From: Nocardia anocheti
GTDB lineage: Bacteria; Actinomycetota; Actinomycetes; Mycobacteriales; Mycobacteriaceae
Direction: 5' to 3'
Assembly: GCF_029675105.1 (NCBI RefSeq)
Contig: NZ_JAQQFV010000006.1
Coordinates: forward strand, 248,001 to 312,000
DNA: 64,000 nucleotides
The translations under genes and the position numbers were made by a program. Below the pieces are notes generated by a model. That model was not told the origin of the DNA. It saw nothing but the letters and a program-made list of their open reading frames with translations, and searched no databases. Below are positions 9,218-16,329 of this stretch, one piece after another. The stretch's first letter is position 1, and each line of letters starts with the position of its first letter.

Positions 9218-10270
9218 ATGTTCACCGATCGACCGACGCTGGCCCAGGTCCTCACCGACGCGGGTCACCCGGAGTCCAGTGACCTGCACGCGCTGATCAT
9301 CGATATCGCCGGAGCCTGCCGCGATATCGCCCGCCACGTCGCCGTCGCCCCGTTGACCGGGGTGCTCGGGGGCGCCGGTGCGGTCAATGTGCAGGGCGAA
9401 CAGCAACAGCGACTCGATGTGGTCGCCAACGAGATCTTCCTGCGGGCCAACGAAGCGGGCGGACGGCTGGCGGGCATGGTGTCGGAGGAACTCGACGAGC
9501 TGTTCCCGATCCCGCGCGGAGTGCTGCGCGGACGGTATCTGCTGGCCTTCGACCCACTGGACGGGTCGTCCAATATCGCCGTGAATGTCGGCGTGGGCAG
9601 CATCTTCTCGATCCTGCCCGCACCCGGCGTCGGCGCCGCCGCCACGACCGCGGACTTCCTGCGCCCCGGCCTCGACCAGGTCGCCGCCGGATACGCCCTC
9701 TACGGGCCGTCGACCCAGCTGGTCCTCACCGTCGGCAGTGGCGTGCACGCCTTCACCCTGGACCCCGAGACCGTCGAATTCCGGCTCACCGCCCGCGATC
9801 TCCGGGTGCCCGCCACGACCGCCGAGTACGCGATCAACGCCTCCAACCACCGCTTCTGGGAGCCGCCCGTGCGCCGCTACATCGACGACTGCGTCGCCGG
9901 GGCGAGCGGGCCACGCGGGAAGGACTTCAATACCCGCTGGGTGGCGTCACTCGTGGTGGAAGCCCACCGGATCCTCACGCGCGGCGGGGTCTTCCTGTAT
10001 CCGCGCGACACCAAGGACCCGGCGAAACCGGGCCGATTGCGGCTGCTCTACGAAGCCGCGCCCATCGCCCTGCTGATCGAGCGGGCCGGTGGACTGGCCT
10101 CGACCGGACACGAACGCGTTCTCGAGATCACGCCGACAGCCCTGCACCAGCGGGTACCGCTCGTCTTCGGCGCGCGTGAGGAGGTCGAGCGAGTCGAGCG
10201 CTCACACGCCGAAGAGACCCGCGCCGACGCCACGTCGGGGACACCCCGTCGCGCCCCGGTCGGTGGTTGA
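9218..10270 (+). CDS. fbp: Class I fructose-1,6-bisphosphatase
   Basis: 350 residues from ATG 9218 (MFTDRPTLAQVL). It hydrolyses fructose 1,6-bisphosphate to fructose 6-phosphate. The metal and substrate motif FDPLDGSSNIAVNVGVGS (about residues 111-128) is diagnostic of class I FBPase, and HQRVPLVFG near the C-terminus is the usual family end. Actinobacteria normally use the class II enzyme GlpX for gluconeogenesis, so a class I enzyme beside aldolase, transketolase and a CbbY-like phosphatase suggests a CbbF role in a pentose-phosphate or Calvin-type cycle. The upstream in-frame GTG at 9179 overlaps the CTCACCCG motif and is less likely. The C-terminal 25 residues are an unconserved tail. 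Confidence 0.9.
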   Translation: MFTDRPTLAQVLTDAGHPESSDLHALIIDIAGACRDIARHVAVAPLTGVLGGAGAVNVQGEQQQRLDVVANEIFLRANEAGGRLAGMVSEELDELFPIPRGVLRGRYLLAFDPLDGSSNIAVNVGVGSIFSILPAPGVGAAATTADFLRPGLDQVAAGYALYGPSTQLVLTVGSGVHAFTLDPETVEFRLTARDLRVPATTAEYAINASNHRFWEPPVRRYIDDCVAGASGPRGKDFNTRWVASLVVEAHRILTRGGVFLYPRDTKDPAKPGRLRLLYEAAPIALLIERAGGLASTGHERVLEITPTALHQRVPLVFGAREEVERVERSHAEETRADATSGTPRRAPVGG

Positions 10271-10300
10271 GGATCGGCGGGCGAGGGCCGTCGGGGAACG

Positions 10301-10330
10301 ACACCGCACCGGTGCTGCCCGGTGCGGTGT
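10301..10330. terminator. Bidirectional hairpin terminator
   Basis: ACACCGCACCGG pairs perfectly over 12 bp with CCGGTGCGGTGT across a 6-nt loop. It lies between the convergent ends of fbp and the cbbY-like gene. There is no U-tract, as is common in high-GC actinobacteria. The rest of the 208-bp gap contains related GGTGAGCGGTG direct repeats and no gene. Confidence 0.7.
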
Positions 10331-10478
10331 CGACCAGGCGGTGAGCGGTGTGGTGTCGATCTGGCGGGAGTCCGGCACGGGGCGATCCAGTGGTGAGCGG
10401 TGCGGTGCCGACGTTGACCGGTGTGCCCTCGATCCGCCGCCGGGCGTGGTTTCGCTGGCGGTGCCCCCGGCGGGGGTG

Positions 10479-11219
10479 TCACGCCGGGGAGGACCTGGCC
10501 CGGCGTCCTGGGGAGTGGGAGATGGTCGTGTCGCGCAGGTGCCGCTCGAACCAGGTGACGAGCTCGGGGTCGTCGAGGCCGTCGGCGACGAGCTGGGCTT
10601 CCGACAAGTCGTGCGTTCGGGTGTAGCTGTTCTGCGCGGCGACGCATCGCAAGCCCGCCGCCACCGCCGCACGCACACCGTTCGCGGAGTCCTCCACGGC
10701 CACCGCCTGTTCCGGGAGCAGCCCGGTGCGCTCCAGTACGTCCTGGTAGACGGCCGGATGTGGTTTGAGCTGGGGTACTTCGGTTCCGGTGACGATCGTG
10801 TCGAACACCGCGCCGAAGGTGTGCGCCAGGAGTGGGGCGACCCAGGCGCGACTGCCGGTGGTCGCCACGTGCAGCCGGATGCCGCGCGAGCGCAGTCGGT
10901 CGATCAGTGCGACCGCGCCCGGCCTGGGCTGGATCTGCCCCTCGGACACCATGTCCCGCATGATGGCGGTCTTGCGCCGGTGCAACCGCTGGGCCAGGTC
11001 CCAGGATTCGGCGGGGGAGCGGCCGGTGTTCTCGAACCAGTGGGCGAGCCGGTGGGCGCCGCCGGTGATCGCCAGCAGCTGCCCGTAGGTGTCGACGTCC
11101 CAGCGGTCCGGGAGTCCGGCCTCGGCGAAGGCCGCGTTGAAGGCCACCCGGTGCCCGTCGCGTTCGCTGTCGACCAGCGTGCCGTCGACGTCGAAGATCA
11201 CCGCCGTCAGCCGCCTCAT
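10479..11219 (-). CDS. CbbY-like HAD phosphatase
   Basis: 246 residues. HAD motif I is FDVDGTLVDSE. The cap region AFNAAFAEAGLPDRW followed by YGQLLAITGGAHRL closely follows the CbbY pattern (W-D-x-x-x-Y-x-x-LL-x-x-TGG). Later motifs are VATTGS, LKPHP and VEDSANGVRAA. CbbY removes the RuBisCO inhibitor xylulose 1,5-bisphosphate in autotrophs, so its presence beside fbp and transketolase is notable. It could instead be a general sugar-phosphate phosphatase. The start overlaps the transketolase stop (ATGA at 11216-11219), so the two are translationally coupled. Confidence 0.8.
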   Translation of the reverse strand: MRRLTAVIFDVDGTLVDSERDGHRVAFNAAFAEAGLPDRWDVDTYGQLLAITGGAHRLAHWFENTGRSPAESWDLAQRLHRRKTAIMRDMVSEGQIQPRPGAVALIDRLRSRGIRLHVATTGSRAWVAPLLAHTFGAVFDTIVTGTEVPQLKPHPAVYQDVLERTGLLPEQAVAVEDSANGVRAAVAAGLRCVAAQNSYTRTHDLSEAQLVADGLDDPELVTWFERHLRDTTISHSPGRRARSSPA

Positions 11220-13255
11220 CGCGCGCCGCCCAGGTAGGCGCGGATCCGGGCGAGCACGGCCGTCGCCGTGAAGCCGTGCCGGGCGAGTACCTCGTGTCCC
11301 GGCCCGCTGTGCCCGAACTCGTCGATCCCGATCGCCAGATCGACCAGCCCCGTCCATCCCGCCGTGCTGCCCGCCTCGATACTGATCCGCACCGCGCCCG
11401 GGTCGGGAGAGTAGCGACTGCGGTCCAGGACGGAGACCACCCGCGCCGATCGCCCCTGGGCCCGCAGACTTTCCGCGACCGCCGCCGCCAGGGCGACCTC
11501 GGACCCGGTCGCCACGATCTCGACGGTGCCGCGCGCCGTGGCCGGGGAGTGCCCGCTGACCGGTGCGGGTCGGTCGGCGGGCGGATGCGCGATCTCGGCG
11601 GCCGCACGCCCGTCGGCCGAGGCGTTCACGTCCGGTGCGCGGAGGATCGCGTCCGGTCCCAGTTGCGGCAGCGATTGACGCGACAGGATCAGCGCCGTCG
11701 GACCATCGGTGCGGGCGAGCGCCGACTCCCAGGCCAGCGCGGTCTCGGCGTCGTCGGCGGGACGCAGCACGTGGAGGCCGGGGATCAGACGCAGGGATTC
11801 CAGGTGTTCGACCGGCTGGTGCGTCGGGCCGTCCTCGCCGACGGCGACCGAATCGTGGGTGAACACATAGATCACCGGCTGACCCATCAGCGCCGACAAC
11901 CGCAGCGCGGGCCGCAGATAGTCGGCGAACACCAGGAAGGTCGAGCCGAACACGCGGAACCCGCCGTGCAGGCTGATCCCGTTGAGTACCGCCGCCATCC
12001 CGAACTCTCGGACACCGAAAGCGATGGCACGGGGCGTGAAGTCGTCGCGGGTGAGCACCGGTCCGAAGGCGGTGCCGGTCGACCCCGCGAGGTCGGCCGA
12101 CCCGCCCACCAGCTCGGGCAGCACCGCCGCCGCGGCGGTCAGACACGCCTGGGAGGACTGCCGGGTCGCGCGCGGAGACGCGCCCACGATCCCGGCGAGC
12201 GCGTCGTGCACGCCCTCGGGCAGGACCCCGGCCCTGGCGCGCGTGAACCGCGCCGCCGATTCCGGCGCGGCAGCACTGAATTCGAGGAACCGGTGGGTCC
12301 AGTCGGCATGGTCGTCGGCGCCCAGCGCGGCCAGCACCGCGCAGGTGGCCGCGACCGGTTCGGGCACCGTGAACGGCGGATACTCCCATCCGACAGCGGC
12401 TTTGGCACGCGCCAACTGGTCGGCCCCGAGAGGTGCACCGTGCGCCGCCGGAGTGCCTGCCACCTCCGGCGCACCGTGACCGATCACCGTGCGGATAGCC
12501 AGAAAGCTCGGTCGCGCTTCGGCTTTCGCGCGGGTCAGCGCCGCGTCGATGGCACCGATATCGGTCCCGTCGGCCACCACCTCGGTGTGCCAGCCGTAGG
12601 CGGCGAAGCGGGCGAGCTGGTCGTCACCGCAGGAACGTTCCACCGCGCCGTCGATGGTGATCTCGTTGTCGTCCCACAGCACGATCAACCGGCCCAGTCC
12701 GAGCTGTCCGGCCAGCGACGCGGCCTCGTGGCTCACCCCTTCCATCAGGCAGCCGTCGCCGACGATCGCGTAGGTGCGGTGATCGGTGATCGCCGGGAAC
12801 CGTGCCTGGGTCATCCGCTCCGCCACCGCCATTCCCACGGCCATGGCCAGGCCCTGGCCCAGCGGGCCGGTGGTGCACTCGACACCGGGCGTCACCCCGA
12901 ACTCCGGATGCCCCGGGGTCCGCGAATCCAGCTGCCGGAACCGGCGCAGCTCGCCGACCGGCAGGTCGTAGCCGAACAGGTGCAGCAGCGCGTAGAGCAG
13001 CGCCGACCCGTGTCCGGCCGACAGCACGAACCGGTCCCGGTCGGCCCAGTCCGGATCGGCCGGGTCGTGGCGCAGATGCCTGCTCCACAGCGTCCACGCC
13101 ATCGGCGCCGCGCCCATCGGCATCCCGGGATGACCGGAGCGCGCGGCCTCCACCATGTCGGCGGCCAGGAACCGCAGCGTCTCGACGGCGAGCTGATCGG
13201 TATCGGGCCGCACCGCGGGCGGGTCGAGCGGGCGGGGGACGGAGAACGGCGACAT
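11216..13255 (-). CDS. Transketolase
   Basis: 679 residues from ATG 13255, preceded by a GGAAGGGAG ribosome site. It transfers two-carbon units between sugar phosphates using thiamine diphosphate. Visible landmarks are GHPGMPMGAAP, VLSAGHGSALLYALLHLFGY, TPGVECTTGPLGQG, the ThDP motif GDGCLMEGVSHEAASLAG, and HDSVAVGEDGPTHQPVEH in the pyrimidine domain. The length equals ordinary transketolase, and it lacks the extra length of dihydroxyacetone synthases. Actinobacteria usually carry tkt beside tal and zwf, so this is probably a second, dedicated copy (CbbT-like). Paralogy cannot be proved from the window. Confidence 0.9.
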   Translation of the reverse strand: MSPFSVPRPLDPPAVRPDTDQLAVETLRFLAADMVEAARSGHPGMPMGAAPMAWTLWSRHLRHDPADPDWADRDRFVLSAGHGSALLYALLHLFGYDLPVGELRRFRQLDSRTPGHPEFGVTPGVECTTGPLGQGLAMAVGMAVAERMTQARFPAITDHRTYAIVGDGCLMEGVSHEAASLAGQLGLGRLIVLWDDNEITIDGAVERSCGDDQLARFAAYGWHTEVVADGTDIGAIDAALTRAKAEARPSFLAIRTVIGHGAPEVAGTPAAHGAPLGADQLARAKAAVGWEYPPFTVPEPVAATCAVLAALGADDHADWTHRFLEFSAAAPESAARFTRARAGVLPEGVHDALAGIVGASPRATRQSSQACLTAAAAVLPELVGGSADLAGSTGTAFGPVLTRDDFTPRAIAFGVREFGMAAVLNGISLHGGFRVFGSTFLVFADYLRPALRLSALMGQPVIYVFTHDSVAVGEDGPTHQPVEHLESLRLIPGLHVLRPADDAETALAWESALARTDGPTALILSRQSLPQLGPDAILRAPDVNASADGRAAAEIAHPPADRPAPVSGHSPATARGTVEIVATGSEVALAAAVAESLRAQGRSARVVSVLDRSRYSPDPGAVRISIEAGSTAGWTGLVDLAIGIDEFGHSGPGHEVLARHGFTATAVLARIRAYLGGAR

Positions 13256-13300
13256 GGGCGCTCCCTTCCGGTCGGGTCCGTCCATCGGACCGCATCCGGG

Positions 13301-13340
13301 CTCCCGTGAGGTCCCCCCGCCGGGTGGCCGGGCGGGTGAG
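13301..13340. promoter_or_regulatory. CTCCCGTGAG / CGGGTGAG motif pair between transketolase and response regulator
   Basis: The divergent promoter region contains CTCCCGTGAG (13301-13310) and CGGGTGAG (13333-13340, which is CTCACCCG on the other strand) followed by ATG. The second element matches the motif at 9167 and 16230. It would serve both the leftward cbbTY-like pair and the rightward regulator genes. Confidence 0.4.
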
Positions 13341-13390
13341 ATGTGCGAAATGCCGGTGGCGGCAGCGGTTTTCCGTCGTAGTCTGGGGTG

Positions 13391-14059
13391 ATGCCGGAGG
13401 TGCCAGCGACCCCGTTGCGGCTCGTGCTCGTCGACGATCACGAGATGGTCCTGCACGGACTCGACGCGATGCTCGGCCACTTCCCCGAGCAGGTGCGCAT
13501 CGTCGGACAGGCCACCACCGAACCCGCCGCGCTGCGCACCGTCGCCGAACAGCAACCCGACATCGTGCTGTGCGACGTGCGCCTGGGCAAGGCCAGCGGC
13601 CTGGACCTGTGCAGGCGGATCACCACGCAGTATCCGGGGACGAAGGTCGTGCTGCTCACCGTCTACGACGACGAGCACTACCTCTACCAGGCGCTGCGCG
13701 TCGGCGCGGCGGGCTACATCCTCAAGCGCGTCGACGGGCGCGAACTCGTCGCCCAGCTGGTGCGGGCCAGCGAGGGGGAGACCGTGGTGGACGCGGCGTT
13801 GGCGGGCCGGGTCGCGCTGGCCGCCGCCCGGCTCGACGCGGGCCAGTTCTGGTCCGGCGCCCACCTCGGACTGACCCAGCGGGAGTCCGAAGTACTCGGC
13901 CTGCTGGTGTCGGGACATTCCAATCGGGCGGTGGCGGGCAAGCTGGTGGTCAGCGAGGACACCGTGAAGACCCACCTGCGCGGCCTGTATCGCAAACTCG
14001 GGGTCTCCGACCGCAGCGGCGCGATCGCGGTGGCCCTGCGGGAGGGCCTGTTCCGGTGA
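13391..14059 (+). CDS. NarL/LuxR-type response regulator
   Basis: 222 residues. The receiver domain (residues 5-125) has the acidic pair VDDHE, phospho-acceptor Asp62 in VLCDVRLG, and the conserved Thr and Lys in LLTVYDD and YILKR. The C-terminal LuxR helix-turn-helix reads LTQRESEVLGLL ... SEDTVKTHLRGLY. A TAGTCT box at 13379-13384 lies 6 nt before the ATG, giving a leaderless transcript. The kinase gene overlaps it by GTGA. It probably controls the flanking carbon-metabolism genes. Confidence 0.9.
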   Translation: MPEVPATPLRLVLVDDHEMVLHGLDAMLGHFPEQVRIVGQATTEPAALRTVAEQQPDIVLCDVRLGKASGLDLCRRITTQYPGTKVVLLTVYDDEHYLYQALRVGAAGYILKRVDGRELVAQLVRASEGETVVDAALAGRVALAAARLDAGQFWSGAHLGLTQRESEVLGLLVSGHSNRAVAGKLVVSEDTVKTHLRGLYRKLGVSDRSGAIAVALREGLFR

Positions 14060-15456
14060 ACGCCGACGCGGCGGTGCCGACGGCGGCCGACCTCGCCGAC
14101 ACCTTCGCCGCCGACGGCGCCCTGCTCTACGCCGTCGACGGACCGGACCTCACGATCATCGACCTCTGGCCCCCGCACCCCTCGGCGGGCGCGCTGAGAC
14201 TCCAGGTCGGCTTCGGGGTGACGGGGCTGGTCGCCCGCACCCGCACCCCGGTGCTGATCGAGGCCGACTCACCCCGCAACCTGTTGCACCGCAAGCTCCT
14301 GCGCCTGGAACCGGAACAGACCATCGCCCGGATGTGTCTGCCGCTCCCGGGGCTGGCCGAGGAGGTGGTGGGGGTCCTCGCCCTGCACCGCGACCCCGCC
14401 GACCCGTTCGGCCCCGACGATCTCGCCCGCGCGCGACCGTGCGCGGCGGTGCTGGGCCTGTGGTTGCACGCGCGGCGGCTCTGGCGCACCGTGAACCGGC
14501 AGCGCACCGAACGCGACCGGCTGGTCGAACAGGCCATCTCCGCCCAGGAGGCCGAGCGACGCCGCATCGCCTTCGACCTGCACGACGGCGTCACCACCAC
14601 CCTGGCGTCGATGTCGTTCCATCTGTCCGCCGCCGATCTCACCGTCACCGAACTCGCCGCGCACCTGCCCGACAGCGCGGTCCCCGCCCTGCGCCGCGCC
14701 CGCGCCGAACTGGTGAGCGCCCGTGAGCTGGCCGATGTCGCCTATCACCAGACCAGGGCCGCCATCTCGGGCCTGCACAGCCTGGTCCTCGACGACCTCG
14801 GTCTGGTCGCCGCCATCGAATCCCTGGTCCGCACGGCGAGCAAGGACACCGCCACCCCACCCATCGAGTTCCTTGTCGACCCGGCCGCCACCGGCGCCGC
14901 CCTCGCCGACCACGCGGCCGCCGCCCTCTACCGGATCGCGCAGGAAGCCCTGGCCAACGCGGTCGAGCACGCGCGGGCCCGCCGGATCGTGCTGTCGCTG
15001 CGTCGCGTCGGCGACTCGGTGGTGTTCGGCTGCTCCGACGACGGCGTCGGCTTCGACCCCGCCGCGCGCCGGGCCGCCAGGGCGCACGGCGACCAGCACT
15101 TCGGACTGAGTTCGATCGCCGAGCGCTGCGCCCTCATCGAGGCGTCGCTGCGGGTGGAATCGCTGGCGGGCCGGGGCACGACCGTGCTGGTGGAACTGCC
15201 GGTGTCAGCCGGTGGCCTCGGCGGCGGTGCGGCAGTTGTCGAGCAGGACCAGCTGGGCCGCGCCGACCTCGGCCGGATCCCCCGCCCAGGTGCGCAACGC
15301 GGCACTGACCAGCGCGCGACCGAAGGAGAAGGTCACCGGCCAACGCCGATCGGGCCGCGCGTCGAGGGCGGCGAGATACTCGCAGACCCGGCCGGTGGGA
15401 TGCCCACCGGACAGGAACGCGATGCCGGGAACGGCGGCGGGGACGGTGTCGAGTAG
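14056..15456 (+). CDS. GAF-domain sensor histidine kinase (NarX/DevS type)
   Basis: 466 codons from GTG 14056, coupled to the response regulator. An N-terminal GAF-like domain (residues 1-140) is followed by HisKA_3 with the phospho-acceptor His in RIAFDLHDGVTTTLASM (about residue 176). The HATPase_c N and G boxes follow: YRIAQEALANAVEHA, DDGVGFD and GLSSIAERC. There are no membrane segments, so sensing is cytoplasmic. The recognisable kinase ends at about residue 384 (LVELPVSA). The last 83 codons are antisense to the aldolase gene and look like unselected read-through, making a 252-nt tail-to-tail overlap. Confidence 0.85.
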   Translation: MNADAAVPTAADLADTFAADGALLYAVDGPDLTIIDLWPPHPSAGALRLQVGFGVTGLVARTRTPVLIEADSPRNLLHRKLLRLEPEQTIARMCLPLPGLAEEVVGVLALHRDPADPFGPDDLARARPCAAVLGLWLHARRLWRTVNRQRTERDRLVEQAISAQEAERRRIAFDLHDGVTTTLASMSFHLSAADLTVTELAAHLPDSAVPALRRARAELVSARELADVAYHQTRAAISGLHSLVLDDLGLVAAIESLVRTASKDTATPPIEFLVDPAATGAALADHAAAALYRIAQEALANAVEHARARRIVLSLRRVGDSVVFGCSDDGVGFDPAARRAARAHGDQHFGLSSIAERCALIEASLRVESLAGRGTTVLVELPVSAGGLGGGAAVVEQDQLGRADLGRIPRPGAQRGTDQRATEGEGHRPTPIGPRVEGGEILADPAGGMPTGQERDAGNGGGDGVE

Positions 15457-16194
15457 CACCGCGCAGGTGCGGGCCGCGACCTCGGCGGCGGGCGCGGGAT
15501 CGGTGTCCAGGCCGGGGGTGACGAAGTTCGGTTTGAGCACCAGCCCGGCCGGGTCGACTCCGGCTTCGGCGAGTTCGGCGAACAGCGCGCCCACCGCCAG
15601 CCGGGTCGCCCGTTCGGCGTCGGCGAGCTCGTGGTCGCCCACGCACAGCACTTCCGGCTCCACGATCGGGACGATGCCGTGCTGCTGACACAGCGCCGCG
15701 TAGCGGGCCAGCGCGTGCCCGTTGGCCCGGGCCGAGGCGGGCGTGACGGTGTCGACGGTGAAGACCGCCCGCCATTTGGCGAAGGCCGCGCCGCGGGCGG
15801 CGTAGGAGGCGAGCCGCGCGCCGAGACCGTCGAGTCCCTCGGTGATCAGGGCACCGCCCTGGCCGGGCAGGGGCGTGGTGCCCGTGTCGACCTTGACGCC
15901 CGGCAGGATGCCGAGTGCGTGCGCGGCCTCGGGGAAGGGGCGCCCGTCGGCGAGGTCGTGGCCGAAGGTCTCGTCACACAGGATGATTCCGCTGATCCAC
16001 CGGGCCAGCCCGTCGGCGGTCAGCAGCAGTTCGCGGTAGTCGCGCCGGGCCAGCGCGCTCGCGGGCACGCCCGCCTGTTCGAGTCGGGTGGACATGGTCC
16101 CGATCGACTCGTCGGCGGCGAGGATGCCGCGGCCCGCGCCGGTCAGCTGCTGGGCGATCTCGGCGAGGGCCGTGGTGGCGGGAATGGTCGTCAT
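15205..16194 (-). CDS. Class I fructose-bisphosphate aldolase
   Basis: 329 residues. Class I features are GRGILAADESIGTMSTRL near the N-terminus, GVKVDTG, AKWRAVF, EPEVL and the Schiff-base lysine in VLKPNFVTPG (about residue 221). It interconverts fructose 1,6-bisphosphate with dihydroxyacetone phosphate and glyceraldehyde 3-phosphate. Actinobacterial glycolysis normally uses class II aldolase, so a class I enzyme beside class I FBPase and transketolase supports a separate cyclic pathway. It is divergent from fdhF, with a CTCACCCG motif between them. Its 3' end overlaps the kinase gene. Confidence 0.9.
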   Translation of the reverse strand: MTTIPATTALAEIAQQLTGAGRGILAADESIGTMSTRLEQAGVPASALARRDYRELLLTADGLARWISGIILCDETFGHDLADGRPFPEAAHALGILPGVKVDTGTTPLPGQGGALITEGLDGLGARLASYAARGAAFAKWRAVFTVDTVTPASARANGHALARYAALCQQHGIVPIVEPEVLCVGDHELADAERATRLAVGALFAELAEAGVDPAGLVLKPNFVTPGLDTDPAPAAEVAARTCAVLLDTVPAAVPGIAFLSGGHPTGRVCEYLAALDARPDRRWPVTFSFGRALVSAALRTWAGDPAEVGAAQLVLLDNCRTAAEATG

Positions 16195-16229
16195 GCTGAT
16201 CAGGGTGGCGGGTGGGGGTGGGCGCCGTC

Positions 16230-16258
16230 CTCACCCGCGCGGGCGATCCCGGGTGTGA
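16230..16258. promoter_or_regulatory. CTCACCCG inverted motif between aldolase and fdhF
   Basis: CTCACCCGCGCGGGCG is followed by ATCCCGGGTGTGAG. The outer parts CTCACCCG and CGGGTGTGAG form an imperfect inverted repeat between the divergent aldolase and fdhF genes. It aligns with the site upstream of fbp (CTCACCC, CGGG, GAT, CCGGG in the same order). Confidence 0.5.
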
Positions 16259-16329
16259 GATGCCGCGTTGACAGCGACGGCGCCCGTCGACCAGCCTGGG
16301 GCCAGGTGCCCAGGAGAAACGAGGCGGTC

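Noticed and set aside
11276..13309. Long open frame of 677 codons antisense to transketolase
   Set aside because: The opposite frame of a high-GC gene stays open by codon bias. Its composition is Arg/Gly-rich with no recognisable domain, whereas the minus-strand frame is a complete transketolase.
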